From assembly GCA_963766375.1 (NCBI GenBank), contig CAVXZG010000019.1:248001-312000 (forward strand): a DNA stretch of 64,000 nucleotides. Direction: 5' to 3'. The notes under the pieces were generated by a model that worked only from the letters and a program-made list of their open reading frames with translations, ran no database searches and was not told where the DNA came from. Every line of letters begins with the position of its first letter. The first letter of the stretch is position 1. The translations under genes were made by a program, and so were the position numbers. Shown one piece after another: positions 1 to 8,539 of this stretch. This stretch comes from AC-32 sp963766375 (GTDB lineage: Bacteria > Actinomycetota > Thermoleophilia > Gaiellales > Gaiellaceae).

Positions 1-561
1 GCCGGGATTGAGCAGGAAGCGCCCACCGCTCAGGTCGACCTCGGTTCCCTCGGGCGCGAGACCGCCTTCGAGAGCGCCGTTCTGAAGCGCGATCGCCAGC
101 GGGATATGGCTGTGCCCGACGAGCACGAGCGGCCCTTCGGTCAGCTCGAGCGCGGCCGCGGCCGCCTCCGGGGTGAGCACGTAGTCCCACACCGGGTCGC
201 GCGGGCTCGCGTGGAAGAGCTCGACGTCCTGCCGCCGGGCCGTTGGCCGCAGCGACTCGAGGTACTCACGCGAGCCTTCCGCCAGCACGCTCCGGGTCCA
301 GCGCGCGGCCTCGACCGCGTCGCCCGTGAACTCGGCGAGGTCGATCTCGCCGAGCACGCCGAGGTCGTGGTTCCCGGCGAGGCACAACCCCGCCCGCTGC
401 TCCATCGCGGCGCAGCAGGGGTTCGGGCGGGGCCCGTAGCCGACCAGGTCGCCGAGGCACCAGAGCTCGCTGGGCTCCTCCTGCTCGACAGCTTCGAGCA
501 CGGCCTCGAGGGCGTGCCAGTTAGCGTGAATGTCCGAGATGACCGCGACCCGACTCGCCAA
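1..561 (-). CDS. metallophosphoesterase, partial and frameshifted
   Basis: Calcineurin-like phosphoesterase of the small bacterial YfcE/diadenosine-tetraphosphatase-like type; the substrate cannot be told. Reading leftward from a TTG at 561, the protein opens with VAVISDIHANWHALEAV (metal-binding D-x-H) followed by LWCLGDLVGYGP (GD motif). After one surplus C in a C-run near 428-433 it continues with LCLAGNHDLGVLG (GNHD motif), and further on LVLVGHSHIPLAIA (GHSH metal ligands). All four family motifs are present once the extra base is ignored. The C-terminus lies outside the window. The start overlaps the divergent M48 gene by about 20 bp; the TTG start is inferred from reading frame only. 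Confidence 0.75.
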   Translation of the reverse strand, partial: MASRVAVISDIHANWHALEAVLEAVEQEEPSELWCLGDLVGYGPRPNPCCAAMEQRAGLCLAGNHDLGVLGEIDLAEFTGDAVEAARWTRSVLAEGSREYLESLRPTARRQDVELFHASPRDPVWDYVLTPEAAAAALELTEGPLVLVGHSHIPLAIALQNGALEGGLAPEGTEVDLSGGRFLLNPG

Positions 562-1750
562 GGGCGCAACCTTAGTCGTGCTCGCAGCGGGCTGGGCCGT
601 CGCAGCCTGGCTCCTCTGGCAGACCTCGGTGCCCGAGAGCCTGCGGCTCCCGCACGTCGATCTTCACGACGAGTTCAGCGCTTCCATCCTGCGCCGCTCC
701 GCCCGCTACGACGGCTTCCTGCGCTGGGAGTTGGTGATCGCGACGCTCGTCCAGCTCGCTGTCCTCGTGGGCCTGACGCTGCTCGGCCCGCGGATCGCCC
801 GCGCCTTCGAGCTCGGCCGCGTGGCCACGGGCGTGATGGTGGGCGCCGTGACAACGCTGGTCCTCTGGGTGGCCGGGCTTCCTTTCGGCGCCGTCTCGCT
901 CTGGTGGGGCCGCCGCTACGGGCTCGAGAAGCAGAGCTACTGGGAGTGGGCGCTCGGCCAGTGGCCAAGCTTGCTCGGCCAGGTGGTCGGGCTGACGATC
1001 GCGTTGACGATCCTGCTGCTGCTCGCCGGCCGGTTCCGGGAGCACTGGTGGCTCGTGGCGGGGCCGGTCTTCGTCGCGATCGGCCTGGTGCTCGTGCTCG
1101 TGCTCCCGTATCTCGAAACCGTGGGGACGCGGCCGATGCACAAGACGCCGCTCGCCGCCGAGATCAGGCAGCTGGCGCGCAAGGAAGGAGTGGGGGGCAC
1201 GCCGGTCCGGATCCAGAGCGTCGGGGACGAGACCACCGCCGCGAACGCGATGGCGACCGGGATCGGCCCATCCGCGCGCGTCTTCATCTGGGACACGTTC
1301 CTCGACGGCCGCTTCACGCCGGCCGAGATCAAGGTCGTGGCGGCGCACGAGTTCGAGCACGTCGCCGCCCGGCACATCTGGAAGGGGCTCGGCTGGTCGG
1401 TGCTGATCACGATCCCCGGTTTCTTCCTGGTCGCGCGGTTGACGCGTCGCCGTGGCGGGATGGAACGACCCGAGGTGGTGCCGTTCGCGCTGCTCGTCCT
1501 CGCCGTCTTCGGCCTGGCGATCACGCCGTTCGGCAACGCGATCTCGCGGCGCTACGAGGCGGAGGCCGACTGGGCCGCGCTCCGGACCACCCGCGACCCG
1601 GTCTCTGCTGAGAGCATGTTCAAGAAGTTCACGATCTACGACCTGGCCCAGCCGAACCCGCCGGGGTGGTCGTACGTATGGATCGACAACCACCCGACGG
1701 TGGCCCAGCGAATCGCGATGGCGCGAGCCTGGCGAAACCAGGAGCGATAG
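539..1750 (+). CDS. M48 family zinc metallopeptidase (Ste24-like)
   Basis: Membrane-embedded zinc endopeptidase of the Ste24/CAAX protease type, about 403 aa. Hydrophobic segments lie at roughly residues 9-25, 63-80, 95-115, 140-165 and 175-195, with a further pair near 285-300 and 315-330. The zinc site is HEFEH (around residue 270), with the third ligand in SRRYEAEAD about 70 residues later, matching the family's HExxH...ExxAD layout. ATG 539 is preferred; an in-frame ATG at 530 would add three residues. Substrate unknown: in bacteria such enzymes act in membrane protein quality control. It is divergent from the phosphoesterase and overlaps its start. Confidence 0.85.
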   Translation: MTATRLAKGATLVVLAAGWAVAAWLLWQTSVPESLRLPHVDLHDEFSASILRRSARYDGFLRWELVIATLVQLAVLVGLTLLGPRIARAFELGRVATGVMVGAVTTLVLWVAGLPFGAVSLWWGRRYGLEKQSYWEWALGQWPSLLGQVVGLTIALTILLLLAGRFREHWWLVAGPVFVAIGLVLVLVLPYLETVGTRPMHKTPLAAEIRQLARKEGVGGTPVRIQSVGDETTAANAMATGIGPSARVFIWDTFLDGRFTPAEIKVVAAHEFEHVAARHIWKGLGWSVLITIPGFFLVARLTRRRGGMERPEVVPFALLVLAVFGLAITPFGNAISRRYEAEADWAALRTTRDPVSAESMFKKFTIYDLAQPNPPGWSYVWIDNHPTVAQRIAMARAWRNQER

Positions 1751-1752
1751 CT

Positions 1753-2064
1753 TTAGGCGGCAGCGTCGTCGTCGTCGTTCTCGGGAGTCTCGGGCAGGTT
1801 GCGAATGCCCTCCCGCGACGACCACTTCGACCACGAGTCCTGCATCGCGTCCAGCAGCTCGCGCATGAACCGCGTGGACATATTCACCCGCGAGACCACG
1901 ACGCCCGGCACGTCGCCCTCCTCGACCTCGTGGTCGATGCGGGCGAAGGTGAGCGTGAACTCGTAGTCGGAGAAGCTGACATTCGCGAAGTTCGCGTAGA
2001 CGCCCGCCAGGTTCTCGGGGTCGAGATGGATGTTGAGCTGGCGCTCCTGGGCGTCTTCTTCCAC
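1753..2064 (-). CDS. DUF3467 domain protein
   Basis: A 103-aa soluble acidic protein whose core (VYANFANVSFSDYEFTLTF, then R-I-D-H, then GVVVSRVNMS) matches the DUF3467 family, a small beta-rich protein of unknown function found in many bacteria. The C-terminus is an acidic run ending DDDDAAA. It is convergent with the M48 gene (2 bp gap) and divergent from argS (45 bp between starts). Nothing in the sequence indicates a specific role. Confidence 0.75.
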   Translation of the reverse strand: MEEDAQERQLNIHLDPENLAGVYANFANVSFSDYEFTLTFARIDHEVEEGDVPGVVVSRVNMSTRFMRELLDAMQDSWSKWSSREGIRNLPETPENDDDDAAA

Positions 2065-2109
2065 CCGTCGAGGATACTACGAGGGTGATGGTCGCTCTCA
2101 GCGAGGCGC

Positions 2110-3634
2110 GTGCGAGCTAACGCTGTCGCGCGTCTCGAGGCGCGGCTCTCTGAGCTGGCCGGTGCGCCGGTCGAGCTGGAGCGGCCGAACGACCCGGAGC
2201 ACGGCGACTACGCGACCAACGTCGCGATGCAGCTGGCACCGGTGCGCAAGCGTTCTCCGCGCGAGCTCGGGGAGGAGCTGGCCGCGGCTGCGCTGGGCCT
2301 GGAGGAGGTCGAGCGCGCGGAGGTCGCCGGCCCGGGCTTCGTCAACCTCTGGCTTGCGCCGAGCTGGTTCGGCGAGGCGCTGGCCGAGATGCTCGAGGCC
2401 GGCGACGCGTACGGGGGCGGCTCGGCGGAGCGGCCCGAGAAGGTGCAGGTCGAGATGGTCTCCGCGAACCCGACCGGCCCGATCACGGTCGCGTCGGCGA
2501 GAAACGGCGCGATCGGCGACTCGGTTGCGCGCCTGCTCCAGTTCGCCGGCCACGACGTCGAGCGCGAGTACTACTACAACGACTCGGGCGCGCAGATGGC
2601 GAAGTTCCGCGACTCGGTCGAGGCGATCAGGCGCGGGGAGGAGCCGCCGGAGGACGGCTACCGCGGCGACTACGTCGCCGAGCTCGCGGCCGAGGAAGGC
2701 GACCCGGTGCCGAGGATGCTCGAGCGAATCGAGGCCACGCTCGAGCGCTTCCGGATCCACTTCGACTCCTGGGCCAGGCAGAGCGAGCTCGAGGAACGGC
2801 TGCCCGAGTACCTGCCCAAGCTGGACACCTACGAGAAGGACGGCGCGATCTGGGCGCGCTCCTCGGCCTACGGCGACGAGGAGGATCGCGTTCTGATCCG
2901 CTCGCCCGAGCAGGGAGGAGCGCCGACCTACCGCGCGGCCGACGTGGTCTACCTCGTGGACAAGCTCGAACGCGGCTTCGACCGGGCGATCTACGTGCTC
3001 GGGGCCGATCACCACGGCACGCGCAACTGGTACGCCGCGGTCGCCCGCATGCTCGGCTACGAGCCCGATCGCGTCGAGGTGCTGCTCTACCAGCTAGTCC
3101 ACCTGACCCGGGGCGGGCAGCAGGCCAAGATGTCCAAGCGCCGCGGCGACGTCGTCTTCCTCGAGGAGTTCATGGACGAGGTGGGCGTCGACGCGGCGCG
3201 CTGGTTCCTCGTGAACCGCGGCCCCGACCAGACGATCGACATCGACGTCGACCTCGCCGCCGACCGCAGCGAGAAGAACCCCGTCTACTACGTCCAGTAC
3301 GCCCACGCGCGGATCGCGGGGATTCGCCGCAACGCCGGTGACGCGGCCGCGTCGGCCGACGCCGCCGCCCGAGCTCGAGCAGGAAGAGCGGGACTTGATC
3401 AAGCGCCTCGCCGACTTCCCGGGAATCGCGTCCGAAGCCGCCGAGCGCCGCAGCCCCCAGGCGATGCCGACCTACGCGATTCGCGTGGCCGACGAGTTCC
3501 ATCGCTTCTACCACCACCACCGCGTGCTCGAGAGCGACGAGCAGGCGTTCCGGCTCGGCCTCGTGACGGCCACCCAGGCGGTGATCGCCCGCGCTCTCGA
3601 CCTGATCGGCGTGGACGCTCCAGAGCGCATGTAG
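2110..3634 (+). CDS. argS: arginyl-tRNA synthetase (frameshifted)
   Basis: Class I aminoacyl-tRNA synthetase that charges tRNA-Arg. It has an N-terminal Arg-tRNA synthetase domain (PNDPEHGDYATNVAMQLA), a catalytic core with SANPTGPITVASARNGAIGD, YYYNDSGAQ and the KMSKS-type loop AKMSKRRGD, and a C-terminal DALR anticodon-binding domain. The expected HIGH tetrad reads TVAS. The frame breaks near 3350-3370, where one extra base in a GCC-rich run moves it by +1; the DALR end (DEFHRFYHHHRVL, then LGLVTATQAVIARALDLIGV) continues normally to 3634. GTG 2110 is a usable start, but ATG 2088 would read through if another single base were removed at 2115, giving a more usual N-terminus. About 507 aa, slightly short for ArgRS. 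Confidence 0.92.
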
Positions 3635-3732
3635 TCGTTCCTATTTCGGTGTTTAGGGCCTCGCGCGAGGTCGGTGAGGCCTAGTAGTGAGGAAGCGACC
3701 GCCAACGCACTTAAACGAAAGGGGTTTTCTGC

Positions 3733-4093
3733 ATGGAGACACGCTCCGATATGTGGACTCATCGCGACTCGTCGCTCGCCAACGACCTGACCGGCTTCTC
3801 GGTCGAGGCGACGTGACGGCGGGATCGGCAAGGTCGACGAAGCAAGCAACGACGTCGGCGCCAGCTACATCGTCGTCGACACCGGTATGTGGATCTTCGG
3901 CAAGAAGGTTCTCCTTCCGGCCGGAACCATCGAGAGCATCGATCCGGACACCGAGACGGTCTTCGTCAACAGGACGAAGGACGAGATCAAGGACGCTCCG
4001 GAGTTCGACCCCGAGCGGTACAAGGACGAGAGCTACCGCTCCGAGATCGGTACCTACTACGGCGGCATGAACGAGCCGGCCGATCGGCTCTAG
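3733..4093 (+). CDS. PRC-barrel domain protein (frameshifted)
   Basis: Small cytoplasmic protein with a PRC-barrel fold, related to RimM C-terminal and photosynthetic reaction-centre barrels. ATG 3733 follows an AAAGGGG Shine-Dalgarno at 3718-3724. The first 27 codons (ending TGFSVEAT) run into TGA at 3814. Dropping one base there gives DGGIGKVDEASNDVGASYIV and then the barrel with GKKVLLPAGTIESID and ETVFVNRTKDEIKDAPEF. The latter is the usual PRC-barrel signature seen in stress-related proteins. Function unknown. A hairpin follows at 4108-4128. Confidence 0.75.
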
Positions 4094-4107
4094 CAGCGTC
4101 AACCGGG

Positions 4108-4128
4108 GGCGGCCGATTTCCGGCCGCC
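4108..4128 (+). terminator. stem-loop terminator after the PRC-barrel gene
   Basis: Perfect 8-bp stem GGCGGCCG / CGGCCGCC with a 5-nt loop ATTTC, 15 bp after the stop at 4093. No T tract follows, as is common for actinobacterial terminators. Confidence 0.5.
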
Positions 4129-4165
4129 GCCGCCCTTCGATCCGCACCCCGTTTAGGATTCGGCC

Positions 4166-5188
4166 ATGACTCGCCCGGATTTGTCGACCGCGGTGCGGCC
4201 GACTGGTAACCGTCCGGACCGCAACCTCGCCCTCGAGCTCGCCCGCGTGACCGAGGCCGCGGCGCTCGGCGCCGGCCGCTGGATCGGCCGCGGAGACAAG
4301 GAGGCAGCCGACCAGGCGGCGGTGGACGGGATGCGGGCGGTGCTCGACACCGTGGCGATGGCCGGCGTCGTCGTGATCGGCGAGGGTGAGAAGGACGAGG
4401 CGCCGATGCTCTACAACGGCGAGGAGGTCGGCGACGGGCACGGGCCGGCCGTGGACGTGGCCGTCGACCCGCTCGAAGGCACGCGCCTGACCGCCAAGGG
4501 CCAGCCGAACGCGATCGCGGTGATCGCGCTCGCGGAGCGGGGCTCGATGTTCTTCCCGGGCGCGGCTGTCTACATGGACAAGATCGCCTGCGGGCCCGAG
4601 GCCCTGGACGTGATCGACATCGAGGCGCCCCCGCGCGAGAACGTCGAGCGGGTAGCGCGCGTGAAAGGCGTCAAGCCGAACGAGATCTCCGTCGTCGTGC
4701 TCGAGCGCGACCGGCACGAGGCGCTGATCGACGAGCTGCGCGATGTGGGGGCGAAGGTCCTCCTGATCCCCGACGGCGACGTCGCGCCCGCGATCGCGGC
4801 TGCCCAGCCCGGCACCGGCGTAGACCTGTTGATGGGGATCGGCGGCACGCCGGAGGGCGTGATCGCGGCGGCGGCGCTGAAGTGCGTCGGCGGCGGCGTC
4901 CAGGGCAAGCTCTGGCCACGCAACGACGAGGAGCGCCAGCAGCTGATCGACAGCGGCTTCGACCTCGACCGCGTGCTCCTGACGGACGACCTGGTGTCCG
5001 GCCAGGACGTCTTCGTCGCTGCGACCGGCGTTACGAGCGGCGCGCTCCTCAAGGGAGTCCGGTACACGCAGACGGGCGCGATCACCGACTCGATCGTGAT
5101 GCGCTCCCGCTCAGGCACGGTGCGGCGGGTCGAGGCGACCCACGCCTTCGACAAGCTCGAGAAGTTCAGCGGCCGCGAGTATCGATAG
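4166..5188 (+). CDS. glpX: fructose-1,6-bisphosphatase class II
   Basis: Hydrolyses fructose-1,6-bisphosphate to fructose-6-phosphate in gluconeogenesis. It has 340 aa, a normal length for GlpX. The metal and substrate motifs are in order: GEGEKDEAPMLYNGEEVG (around residue 73-90), DVAVDPLEGT (the class II DPLEGT site at 101-106), MGIGGTPEGVIAAAALKCVG and TGVTSGALLKGVRY. ATG 4166 begins MTRPDLSTAVRPTGNRPDRN, typical of actinobacterial GlpX. Most actinobacteria rely on this enzyme as their only FBPase. A class I aldolase, its pathway neighbour, lies 0.7 kb downstream on the other strand. Confidence 0.95.
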   Translation: MTRPDLSTAVRPTGNRPDRNLALELARVTEAAALGAGRWIGRGDKEAADQAAVDGMRAVLDTVAMAGVVVIGEGEKDEAPMLYNGEEVGDGHGPAVDVAVDPLEGTRLTAKGQPNAIAVIALAERGSMFFPGAAVYMDKIACGPEALDVIDIEAPPRENVERVARVKGVKPNEISVVVLERDRHEALIDELRDVGAKVLLIPDGDVAPAIAAAQPGTGVDLLMGIGGTPEGVIAAAALKCVGGGVQGKLWPRNDEERQQLIDSGFDLDRVLLTDDLVSGQDVFVAATGVTSGALLKGVRYTQTGAITDSIVMRSRSGTVRRVEATHAFDKLEKFSGREYR

Positions 5189-5209
5189 CGCCGCGGCCAT
5201 TCCGGCCGT

Positions 5210-5232
5210 GACCCGGGGTCAGACCCCGGGTC
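5210..5232. repeat. palindrome of the GGGGTCAGACCCC family, copy 1
   Basis: Perfect 23-bp palindrome centred on A5221, arms GACCCGGGGTC / GACCCCGGGTC, 22 bp downstream of glpX. It shares the GGGGTCAGACCCC core with copies at 5330 and 5861. A weaker inverted repeat (TGTCC/GGACA) follows at 5235-5249. Confidence 0.85.
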
Positions 5233-5329
5233 GTGTCCGACCGGGACAGTTTCGAGGTGGAAAGCCCTGCTCGCGCCGTTCTAGAACACGCTGAATCGCT
5301 GCAAAGAAATCGAGCCGAAAGCCATGTCC

Positions 5330-5344
5330 CGGGGTCAGACCCCG
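5330..5344. repeat. palindrome of the GGGGTCAGACCCC family, copy 2
   Basis: 15-bp palindrome CGGGGTCAGACCCCG, sharing the core of copies 1 and 3. It lies in the 227-bp gap before the secreted-repeat protein gene at 5416. Confidence 0.8.
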
Positions 5345-5415
5345 CACGCCTCGCTGAACGCCGACGGGCTACAGATAGCGCGTAACGCCTCGGCCCCTGC
5401 CGAGACAGAGCAGGC

Positions 5416-5841
5416 ATGAAGGCGATCCTCTTGCTGGTGGCCGTCGTCGCCGCGGTATTCGTTCCCTCCGCAACCTCGGGGCAGCGGCCGACGCTGACCG
5501 CGCGCTCGTCGAGCTTCGGCAAGGCGATCTTCGACGGGCGGGGCTTCGTTCTCTACGCCTTCACGCGAGACAAGCGCGCGAGCGCCTGCTACGGCGCCTG
5601 TGCGAAGGCGTGGCCGCCGTACTTTGCCCCGAAGGGCGAGCTGAGGGTCGGCACCGGTTTGAAGCGCTCGCTACTCGGCACCGTGAAGCGCAGGAACGGC
5701 CGTCGCCAGGTCACCTACGCGGGCAAGCCGCTCTACTTCTACGTCGGCGACACGCGGCCCGGGCAGATCCTCTGCCAGGACGTGGTCGAGTTCGGCGGCC
5801 GCTGGCTGATCGTCAAGCCCGGCGGCGCGTACCTCCGCTAG
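5416..5841 (+). CDS. secreted COG4315-type repeat protein
   Basis: A 141-aa exported protein. An N-terminal signal peptide (MKAILLLVAVVAAVFVP, cleavage probably near ATSG) is followed by two copies of the 'secreted repeat of unknown function' found in COG4315/PF03640 proteins. The first has GFVLYAFTRDKRASACYGAC followed by AKAWPP, the second has YAGKPLYFYVGDTRPG followed by GGRWLIVKPGG. The paired cysteines (C-Y-G-A-C, and C-Q-D) are typical of the family. It has no known enzymatic activity and is often annotated as a putative lipoprotein, although no lipobox cysteine is visible here. It is flanked on both sides by the GGGGTCAGACCCC palindromes. Confidence 0.8.
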   Translation: MKAILLLVAVVAAVFVPSATSGQRPTLTARSSSFGKAIFDGRGFVLYAFTRDKRASACYGACAKAWPPYFAPKGELRVGTGLKRSLLGTVKRRNGRRQVTYAGKPLYFYVGDTRPGQILCQDVVEFGGRWLIVKPGGAYLR

Positions 5842-5860
5842 CCACGTTCTCTTCGGCCCG

Positions 5861-5879
5861 TCCGGGGTCAGACCCCGGA
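5861..5879. repeat. palindrome of the GGGGTCAGACCCC family, copy 3
   Basis: 19-bp palindrome TCCGGGGTCAGACCCCGGA between the convergent ends of the secreted-repeat gene and the aldolase gene. It could serve as a bidirectional terminator. Confidence 0.8.
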
Positions 5880-5897
5880 CGCACAAACGGACTTGGC

Positions 5898-6920
5898 CTA
5901 GACCACTTCCGCGGTCTCCATTTCCGGCGCGTAGCTGCCCGACCGGGCGGCGCCGTTGAACTTGGCGCGCCGATAGAACGCCTGCTGCGCGGCCTCGACG
6001 TTCTCTGCCTGCCCCTGCCAGGCCTTCAGCGCGGGCGCCTGGAGCGCGCGGCCGTACGAGAACGAGAGCTGCCACGGGTGCGGCCCGTGCGCGTTCATCG
6101 CGTTCAGGTTCGCGGTTGCGTCCTCGTCGCTCTGGCCGCCCGAGAGGAAGACGATCCCAGGCACGGCTGACGGCACGTGACGGCGCAGGCACTTCAACGT
6201 CCACTCGGCGACCTCGTCGGGCGAGGCCTCGTTGCCCGAGTCGTAGCCCGGGAGGACCATGTTCGGCTTCAGCAGCATGCCCTCGGGCGCGACGCGCTGG
6301 TCGCGCAGCTCGGTGAAGACTGCGTGCTGCACGTGGGAGGTCACGTGGAAGCTCTGCTCGATCGTGTGTCCGCCGTCCATCAGCACCTCGGGCTCGACGA
6401 TCGGCACGAGCCCCGCCTCCTGGCTCAGCGCCGCGTAGCGGGCGAGCGCGTGCGCGTTGACCCAGATGCAGTACTCGCTCGGAATGCCCTCGGCGATCGA
6501 GTACGTCGCGCGCCACTTGGTGAACTTCGCGCCGAGCTCGCGGTACTCGTTCAGGCGCTCACGCAGCCCGTCGAGCCCCTCGGTGACCGTCTCGCCCTCG
6601 GCGTTCGCCAGCGGCTTCGCGCCTTTGTCCACCTTGATCCCCGGGATGATCCCGTGGCTCTCGAGCAGCCTCGGAAACGGCGTGCCGTCGGACGCGCTCT
6701 GGCGGATCGTCTCGTCGAAGAGGATCACGCCGCTGATGAACTCCTCGACCCCCGGCGTCGTGAAGAGCAGCTCGCGGTAGGCGCGGCGGTTGTCCTCGGT
6801 CGACTCGACGTCGATCGAGTCGAAACGCTTCTTGATCGTCCCGTCGCTCTCGTCCGCCGCCAGGATTCCCTTTCCCTCGGCGACGAGGGCCTGTGCGATG
6901 TGCTCGAGCTCGTTCTCCAT
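5898..6920 (-). CDS. fbaB: fructose-bisphosphate aldolase class I
   Basis: Schiff-base aldolase that interconverts fructose-1,6-bisphosphate with DHAP and glyceraldehyde-3-phosphate. It has 340 aa, like eukaryote-type class I enzymes. Motifs: GILAADESDGTIKKRF near the N-terminus, GAKFTKWRATY (active-site Lys region), VPIVEPEVLMDG, and the Schiff-base lysine in GMLLKPNMVLPG (about K218), then FLSGGQSDEDATANLNAMN. ATG 6920 follows a GGAGG Shine-Dalgarno (6926-6930). The stop is convergent with the secreted-repeat gene. With glpX nearby, the region supplies two lower-glycolysis/gluconeogenesis steps. The lipoprotein gene lies 30 bp upstream on the same strand. Confidence 0.93.
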   Translation of the reverse strand: MENELEHIAQALVAEGKGILAADESDGTIKKRFDSIDVESTEDNRRAYRELLFTTPGVEEFISGVILFDETIRQSASDGTPFPRLLESHGIIPGIKVDKGAKPLANAEGETVTEGLDGLRERLNEYRELGAKFTKWRATYSIAEGIPSEYCIWVNAHALARYAALSQEAGLVPIVEPEVLMDGGHTIEQSFHVTSHVQHAVFTELRDQRVAPEGMLLKPNMVLPGYDSGNEASPDEVAEWTLKCLRRHVPSAVPGIVFLSGGQSDEDATANLNAMNAHGPHPWQLSFSYGRALQAPALKAWQGQAENVEAAQQAFYRRAKFNGAARSGSYAPEMETAEVV

Positions 6921-6950
6921 GGGCGTCCTCCGTTCGGATTGCTGCCGTGA

Positions 6951-7530
6951 TTATCGCCGCTCACCCGCGTACCATGCGTCGTGCCGGGAGGCGATGCTGC
7001 GGCGGTCGCCTCCCGGCCTTACCTGGTGTCCGAGGCCGCCGGTCTGAAGGAGGAGCTGCGCGCGGCGGAGCTCGGTGGGCGAGGCCGGCTGGATCCGGCC
7101 CGCGCTGACCCACCACGCGGGATGGATCTCGTTCCAGCCGTGCTGGGTGTCTGCGACCCAGGGGCCGACAACCTGGATGCGCGAGCCCTTCGGCGGGGAC
7201 CGCGACCCGTGAGCGGTCGTACGGGATCACCTCGACGATCAGGTTGCCGCCGACCCGCTCGTTGCCGTCGTCGAGGAGCTTCTCGTAGCCGGGATCGAGG
7301 CGTAGATCGACGTGAAGGTCACCGTCGTAGGCCTCGAACTTGACCTTGCCGACGGTGCCGACGGCGATCGCGCAGCGGCTCTTCACGTTCAGGCGCTGCG
7401 GGTGGTAGACGCCGGCGAGCGGGTTGCCGCCACGGCAGTACGGCGAGGGCGGCGCGACGTGCCGCTGCAGGCTGCAGGCGGCGGCACAACAGGCGAGAAA
7501 AAGGCCGAGGACCGCCGCAGGCCGACGCAT
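6951..7530 (-). CDS. putative lipoprotein, frameshifted
   Basis: Exported protein of about 192 aa. The N-terminus MRRPAAVLGLFLACCAAACS is a signal peptide ending in a lipobox-like AAAC, so lipid anchoring at that cysteine is likely. The body reads VKSRCAIAVGTVGKVKFEAY, then YDGDLHVDLRLDPGYEKLL and IVEVIPYDRS. One extra base near 7203-7212 shifts the frame. Beyond it the protein continues GSRIQVVGPWVADTQHGWNE, IHPAWWVS and PTELRAAQLLL, to a stop at 6951. The GPWV-x-D-x-x-HGWNEIHP motif occurs in small exported actinobacterial proteins of unknown function. It may be co-transcribed with fbaB. Confidence 0.7.
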
Positions 7531-7600
7531 GCTTCGAGGGTGCCTGCGCCGTCGCGCCTGCGAAAGTCGCTCTTCAGGACCAGGCTAGAATCGAGCCAGC

Positions 7601-7673
7601 GCGGACGTAGCTCAGTTGGTAGAGCATCAGCTTCCCAAGCTGAGGGTCGCGGGTTCGATCCCCGTCGTCCGCT
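7601..7673 (+). tRNA. tRNA-Gly (anticodon CCC)
   Basis: Full cloverleaf: acceptor GCGGACG pairs with CGTCCGC, D-arm GCTC-AGTTGGTAGA-GC, anticodon stem TCAGC/GCTGA with loop TTCCCAA (anticodon CCC), T-arm GCGGG-TTCGATC-CCCGT, discriminator T. CCA is not encoded. Confidence 0.95.
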
Positions 7674-7682
7674 TCGAGGTCG

Positions 7683-8285
7683 TCAGTACCGAACCAGTGC
7701 AGCCTCGACGGCCGCTCGGTCCTTGGACGCTGTAACGGCGAGGACGGACTGAAGCTGCGCCGCATACCAGCGGTGCAGCGCGTTCAATCGTGTGCCCCAA
7801 CGGTTGAAGGCCTTCAAGGTCGGCTCCTTCGCCGCGAGGTCGTGCGCGAACGCGCCGAACAACACGCTTTGGAGCCCGAGCCCTCGCAGAGCGACGGCAC
7901 GAAACCGCCGCCCGGCCGCCGTCTCGACCTCGGCGGCTGCCACGCGGGCGCGCGCGGTGTTGGCCTGCTCGCCGACCCTCTGTGCCAGGCCGGGCACGCC
8001 CTCCTCGATCAGGAGTGCCCATTTCCTGGTGCCCTTGTGTGCCTCGTGTGCTCGATTGACGGTCGCGTAGAGGTGCGCGAGGGTGACATCCAGGTGGCCG
8101 CGGTAGGCAGCCGCGATGACCCTGTTCACGTCCTTCACGGCAGGAGGGTTCGATGTGTCCGCGGAGAGGGCGCAGCGCACCGGCATGAGCCGCAAGTGGC
8201 ACGGCATCCACCCGCGAGGGTCGGCGTGGGAGGTCCCGACGAAGAGGGCGACGGCAGCGGCGGCGAGGACGAAAAGGAGCTTCAT
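7683..8285 (-). CDS. secreted alpha-helical hypothetical protein
   Basis: 200-aa protein with a clear signal peptide (MKLLFVLAAAAVALFVGTSH, cleavage near SHA-D). The mature part has two early cysteines (MPCHLRLMPVRCALSAD), then long amphipathic helices rich in Ala, Arg and Glu (RVIAAAYRGHLDVTLAHLYA, ARARVAAAEVETAAGRRFRA). No enzymatic motif is visible. The predominantly helical, secreted character is seen directly; the function is unknown. It sits 10 bp from the 3' end of tRNA-Gly and is divergent from hemA across 254 bp. Confidence 0.65.
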   Translation of the reverse strand: MKLLFVLAAAAVALFVGTSHADPRGWMPCHLRLMPVRCALSADTSNPPAVKDVNRVIAAAYRGHLDVTLAHLYATVNRAHEAHKGTRKWALLIEEGVPGLAQRVGEQANTARARVAAAEVETAAGRRFRAVALRGLGLQSVLFGAFAHDLAAKEPTLKAFNRWGTRLNALHRWYAAQLQSVLAVTASKDRAAVEAALVRY

Positions 8286-8539
8286 GAGCGGCGTGTTACC
8301 CCTGGTATCGGCGAGGATTCGAGATCCCTCGATACCTCCTCTTAGAGAGACGAGAGCCGGGTGGTCGTCTTCCCCTTCCCTCGGTATTGCCGCCTAGTCC
8401 CCGAAGGAGAAGGCCAGGAACGAGCCACCCGGCCCGTCTTTCCCACAGATGCGAGGGGCGCGGACAACTTGCGCTAAAGGCGTTGGAAGGAGGCGCCGTC
8501 GGCCGAAACCACCCAGGTAGGATCGACCGCGGTTCCGCC

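Noticed and set aside
106..1611. Long open frame of about 500 codons across the phosphoesterase and M48 genes
   Set aside because: Arg/Ala/Pro-rich translation with no motif, overlapping two genes with complete family signatures; typical antisense/out-of-frame opening in high-GC DNA.
572..1834. 420-codon minus-strand frame opposite the M48 protease
   Set aside because: Low-complexity, Arg/His/Glu-rich translation; the plus strand has HEFEH and EAEAD zinc motifs in one frame.
5210..5879. CRISPR-like array from the three GGGGTCAGACCCC copies
   Set aside because: Spacing is irregular (about 110 and 530 bp), only three copies, and a gene lies between two of them.
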